The notes under the pieces were generated by a model that was not told the origin of the DNA, ran no database searches, and saw only the letters and a list, made by a program, of their open reading frames with translations. From Deltaproteobacteria bacterium (lineage in GTDB: Bacteria; UBA10199; DSSB01): a stretch of 15,513 nucleotides of DNA. The first letter of the stretch is position 1. Each line of letters starts with the position of its first letter. The stretch covers positions 1 through 15,513 of the forward strand of contig JAIOPF010000020.1 of NCBI GenBank assembly GCA_021414045.1, in the 5' to 3' direction. Positions 13,506 through 15,513 of the stretch are shown here, in pieces. The position numbers were made by a program, and so were the translations under genes.

Positions 13506-15299
13506 ATGAAGATGACCCATAAAGTCTTTATTTCCTCCCTTGGTGTGGCGGCCTTGGCCTTGCCTAGGCTTGCTTTCAGCGGAGATTGCGCCGTTACCGT
13601 CGCCACCGACACGCTTCCCGCCGTCGCCGGCGAGCTGCGCGATTGCGTCGAAAACGTCGCGACCTCCGATGGCGATACCATTACGATCGGCTCCGGCCTC
13701 ACGGTCGACGTGGACGAGGGCCCGATGAACATCGCGGCCAGCATCCGCATCGTCGGAGCCGGCGTCGACAATAGCGCCGTCAACGGCCTCAACAACGGGC
13801 CGGAACGACTCTTCAACATCAATGGGTCGGGCAACTTCGCGCAGTTCTCGGGCTTCTCCATTTTTAACTCGAACAACGTTGCGCCCGGCGGCGCCATCTT
13901 CGTTGACTCGGGTACCAGCCTCTCGATCGACACCGTCAATATCGACGACTGCTCTTCCGATGTCGACGGCGGCGCGATCTACCACGACGGCTCCCTCAAC
14001 CTTAAGAACGTCAAGATCACCAGCACCGGAGCCAGCGGGTCCGGCGGGACGATCTACACCACCGGAAACCTCTTCATTGAGGGTAGCACCTTCACGGGCA
14101 ATTCAGCCCAAGTTCAGGGCGGCGCCATCTATCAATCGGACGGCACCATGCAGGTCGTCAACAGTACAGTCTCTGAAAATACCGCGGCGGGAGGAGCTGG
14201 CGGCATCAAGACCTATGGCCTCGCCATTTTACAAGGTCTCACAATGGACAAGAATACCGCGACCAATGGACGCGGTGGGGCCCTGACCACCGGCGGCGAT
14301 ACACAGATCTTCGACAGTGAAATCACCAATAACGAAACCTTGACCGCCGGCGCCGCCGGTATCCAGAATGACGAGGACCTCTACGTCGAAAATACTTCCA
14401 TCGTCGGCAATAAGGCTGGGGTCAACAGTGGAACCGATGACGGCGGCGGCATCCACACTGACGGTAGCCTCACTATCATCAGCAGCACGGTAGCCGATAA
14501 CACCGTCAATGGCGGGAACGGCGCCGGCATCTACGAGGACAGCAGCGGGTCGATCATCGAACGCTGCACCATCTCGGGCAACAAGAATCTGAACGCCGGA
14601 AGCGGCGGCGGCTTGTATATTAACGGCAATTTCGCGAGCTTGCTGAACTCCACTGTCTTTGGCAACGAGACTCCGGATTTCGGCGGCGGCGTCTATGCTT
14701 CCTACCCGCTGGTCATGGTCAACTCGACGGTCGTCGGAAATTCGGCCACGCAAGACGGAGGCGGCATCTACGTCGATGAGGAAAGCTCGCTCGCCAACAG
14801 TATTGTGGCTGGCAACTCCGCGACCGGAGCTGGGCCGGATTGCTTCAATAACTCGATCCTTAACTCCGTTGCCCCCAACCTCATCCAAGACACGACGGAC
14901 TGCGATACCGCCGGCGTCGCTCCCTTGACCGGCGCGCCTGGTTTGGCCGCCGCCCTGGCCGACAACGGCGGTCCGACCCAGACCTTGGCCTTGATCGAAG
15001 GAAGCCAAGCCATCGATGCGGGAGATAATGGGTCTTGCCTAGCCACCGACCAACGCGGCGTCAGCCGTCCGCAAGGCGAGAACTGCGATCTAGGGGCCTT
15101 CGAATTGGGCGGTGATGTGCCTCCTGTCACCCCAACTCCGTCGCCTACGGCGACCCCCGTGCCTCCTCCTCCCGTGCCCAATATCAACGGCGGCGGTTGC
15201 AGTCTTGCGGACTTGCCGAACACGGGTTCCGGCGTTCTTTGGGGCTTCCTTACCCTCGGCGGTGCTTGGTTCCTGGCGTTTCGGCGTCGCCTGCGCTAA
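13506..15299 (+). CDS. Parallel beta-helix surface protein with choice-of-anchor Q region and GGGCSL/LPNTG tail
   Basis: The 597-residue protein has a Sec signal peptide (cleavage near FSG, residue 25), then a start region with CAVTV and ELRDCV, then a long right-handed beta-helix (about 55-480) built of repeats such as GGAIYxxGxLxIxxSxxxxN. Residues 484-533 (LADNGGPTQTLALI, SQAIDAG, TDQRGVSRP, CDLGAFE) match the choice-of-anchor Q type module often found in surface or secreted proteins. A Pro/Thr linker (about 537-558) leads to NGGGCSLADLPNTGSG, a hydrophobic helix (577-592) and RRRLR. The tail has two overlapping sorting-signal features: GGCSL, shared with the protein at 7797-8525, and LPNTG, which resembles a sortase motif. 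Anchoring at the cell surface is inferred; the ligand is unknown. Start ATG has GGGAGA at 10 bases. Its third-base GC content is higher than that of its neighbours. Confidence 0.8.
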   Translation: MKMTHKVFISSLGVAALALPRLAFSGDCAVTVATDTLPAVAGELRDCVENVATSDGDTITIGSGLTVDVDEGPMNIAASIRIVGAGVDNSAVNGLNNGPERLFNINGSGNFAQFSGFSIFNSNNVAPGGAIFVDSGTSLSIDTVNIDDCSSDVDGGAIYHDGSLNLKNVKITSTGASGSGGTIYTTGNLFIEGSTFTGNSAQVQGGAIYQSDGTMQVVNSTVSENTAAGGAGGIKTYGLAILQGLTMDKNTATNGRGGALTTGGDTQIFDSEITNNETLTAGAAGIQNDEDLYVENTSIVGNKAGVNSGTDDGGGIHTDGSLTIISSTVADNTVNGGNGAGIYEDSSGSIIERCTISGNKNLNAGSGGGLYINGNFASLLNSTVFGNETPDFGGGVYASYPLVMVNSTVVGNSATQDGGGIYVDEESSLANSIVAGNSATGAGPDCFNNSILNSVAPNLIQDTTDCDTAGVAPLTGAPGLAAALADNGGPTQTLALIEGSQAIDAGDNGSCLATDQRGVSRPQGENCDLGAFELGGDVPPVTPTPSPTATPVPPPPVPNINGGGCSLADLPNTGSGVLWGFLTLGGAWFLAFRRRLR

Positions 15300-15325
15300 G
15301 CCGACGGAAATTCAGAAATGATAAT

Positions 15326-15358
15326 AACGGCCCTGAGCAATCGGGGCCGTTTTTTTTT
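15326..15358 (+). terminator. Intrinsic terminator of the beta-helix gene
   Basis: AACGGCCC (15326-15333) pairs with GGGCCGTT (15344-15351), loop of 10 bases, followed by a T-run to 15358. It lies 27 bases past the stop codon. This is a strong Rho-independent terminator. Confidence 0.9.
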
Positions 15359-15377
15359 AATAGGTATATAAGAAGAG

Positions 15378-15466
15378 TAAGACGGAAAGAGTATGCGAAA
15401 GAGAAAAGAGTAAGACGGAGGTTTGAAATTCGTCCTCGGTCGACCGAAAATCGCACGTCCGAGATT
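15378..15466 (+). repeat. Repeat copy at the right end with a doubled left arm
   Basis: AGTAAGACGGA appears twice (arms at 15378-15386 and 15411-15422), the second followed by TTTGAAATTCG. CGGTCGACCG (15437-15446) is a perfect palindrome in the core. The right arm is decayed. A frame from the TTG at 15423 stays open to the window end but has no family signal. Confidence 0.65.
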
Positions 15467-15494
15467 GTTTAATCACGAGATCTTTCTTGCCTTA

Positions 15495-15512
15495 ACCTCC
15501 CTTTGGGGAGGT
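15495..15512. other. Perfect hairpin at the window edge
   Basis: ACCTCCC (15495-15501) and GGGAGGT (15506-15512) form a 7-base stem with loop TTTG. What follows is outside the window, so it cannot be judged as a terminator. Confidence 0.45.
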
Positions 15513-15513
15513 C

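Noticed and set aside
14229..15008. 259-codon minus-strand frame within the beta-helix gene
   Set aside because: Long antisense frames are expected opposite GC-rich repetitive Gly/Asn/Thr coding sequence; there is no ribosome binding site or recognisable domain.
15204..15222. LPNTG as proof of a sortase-anchored Gram-positive type protein
   Set aside because: The lipoproteins, GGCSL tail and sorting context point to a Gram-negative, and no sortase gene is visible; the motif may be chance.
955..15466. Dispersed repeats as a CRISPR array
   Set aside because: Spacing is kilobases and irregular, copies are palindromic and divergent, and no cas genes are present.
15423..15513. Frame from a TTG in the last repeat, open to the window end
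   Set aside because: It begins in repeat sequence, has the same zero-spacing GGAGG problem as other copies, and shows no family signal.

Overview
The window looks like a Gram-negative chromosome of moderate GC content. The evidence is several type II signal peptides with lipoboxes, a membrane-anchored GT51 peptidoglycan glycosyltransferase, and Cys-containing C-terminal sorting tails of the kind known from myxobacteria and related delta-proteobacterial lineages. I cannot name the taxon. No phage, plasmid or transposase gene is visible, and there are no tRNA, rRNA or CRISPR features.

Left part (1-5721): a glycoside hydrolase family 5 gene cut by the window edge, a CocE/NonD-type hydrolase whose Asp and His motifs look altered, a four-helix membrane protein of unknown role whose 5' end lies in a repeat copy, a Cys-rich lipoprotein with an internal domain duplication, and a DUF3592 membrane protein on the minus strand. 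Middle part (5893-7639): a VOC/glyoxalase gene convergent with a PhnB-like VOC gene that carries one in-frame stop, then a DUF202 membrane protein, then a short lipoprotein remnant without a normal start codon. Right-middle part (7797-12588): a tagged surface protein with two C-x6-C units, a small lipoprotein, a GT51-VanY (M15B) fusion enzyme for peptidoglycan, a convergent lipoprotein with eight C-x6-C units, a fragment of a second VanY-like gene, and a cupin. Right end (12661-15513): a minus-strand fragment of an Lcl/DUF1566-like gene, a long non-coding stretch with a perfect operator-like palindrome, and a parallel beta-helix surface protein ending in GGGCSL, LPNTG, a helix and RRR, followed by a strong terminator.

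The feature that ties the window together is a family of imperfect palindromic repeats (arm TAAGACGGAGGT, core AATTTCGGTCGG, opposite arm close to ACCTCCGTCTTA). About seven copies are clear, and about five more are partial or decayed. They sit mainly at gene 3' ends. In three copies the first three bases of the arm are the stop codon of the upstream reading frame. Three gene remnants abut or lie close to a copy (7637, 11991, 12928). This suggests a small mobile or REP/MITE-like element that lands at gene ends and has shaped coding ends here.

Functionally this is a cell-envelope neighbourhood: four lipoproteins or lipoprotein remnants, two proteins with the same GGCSL C-terminal tail, one peptidoglycan enzyme and several small membrane proteins. 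No single pathway or operon unites them. Product calls rest on motifs read by eye; no database search was run.
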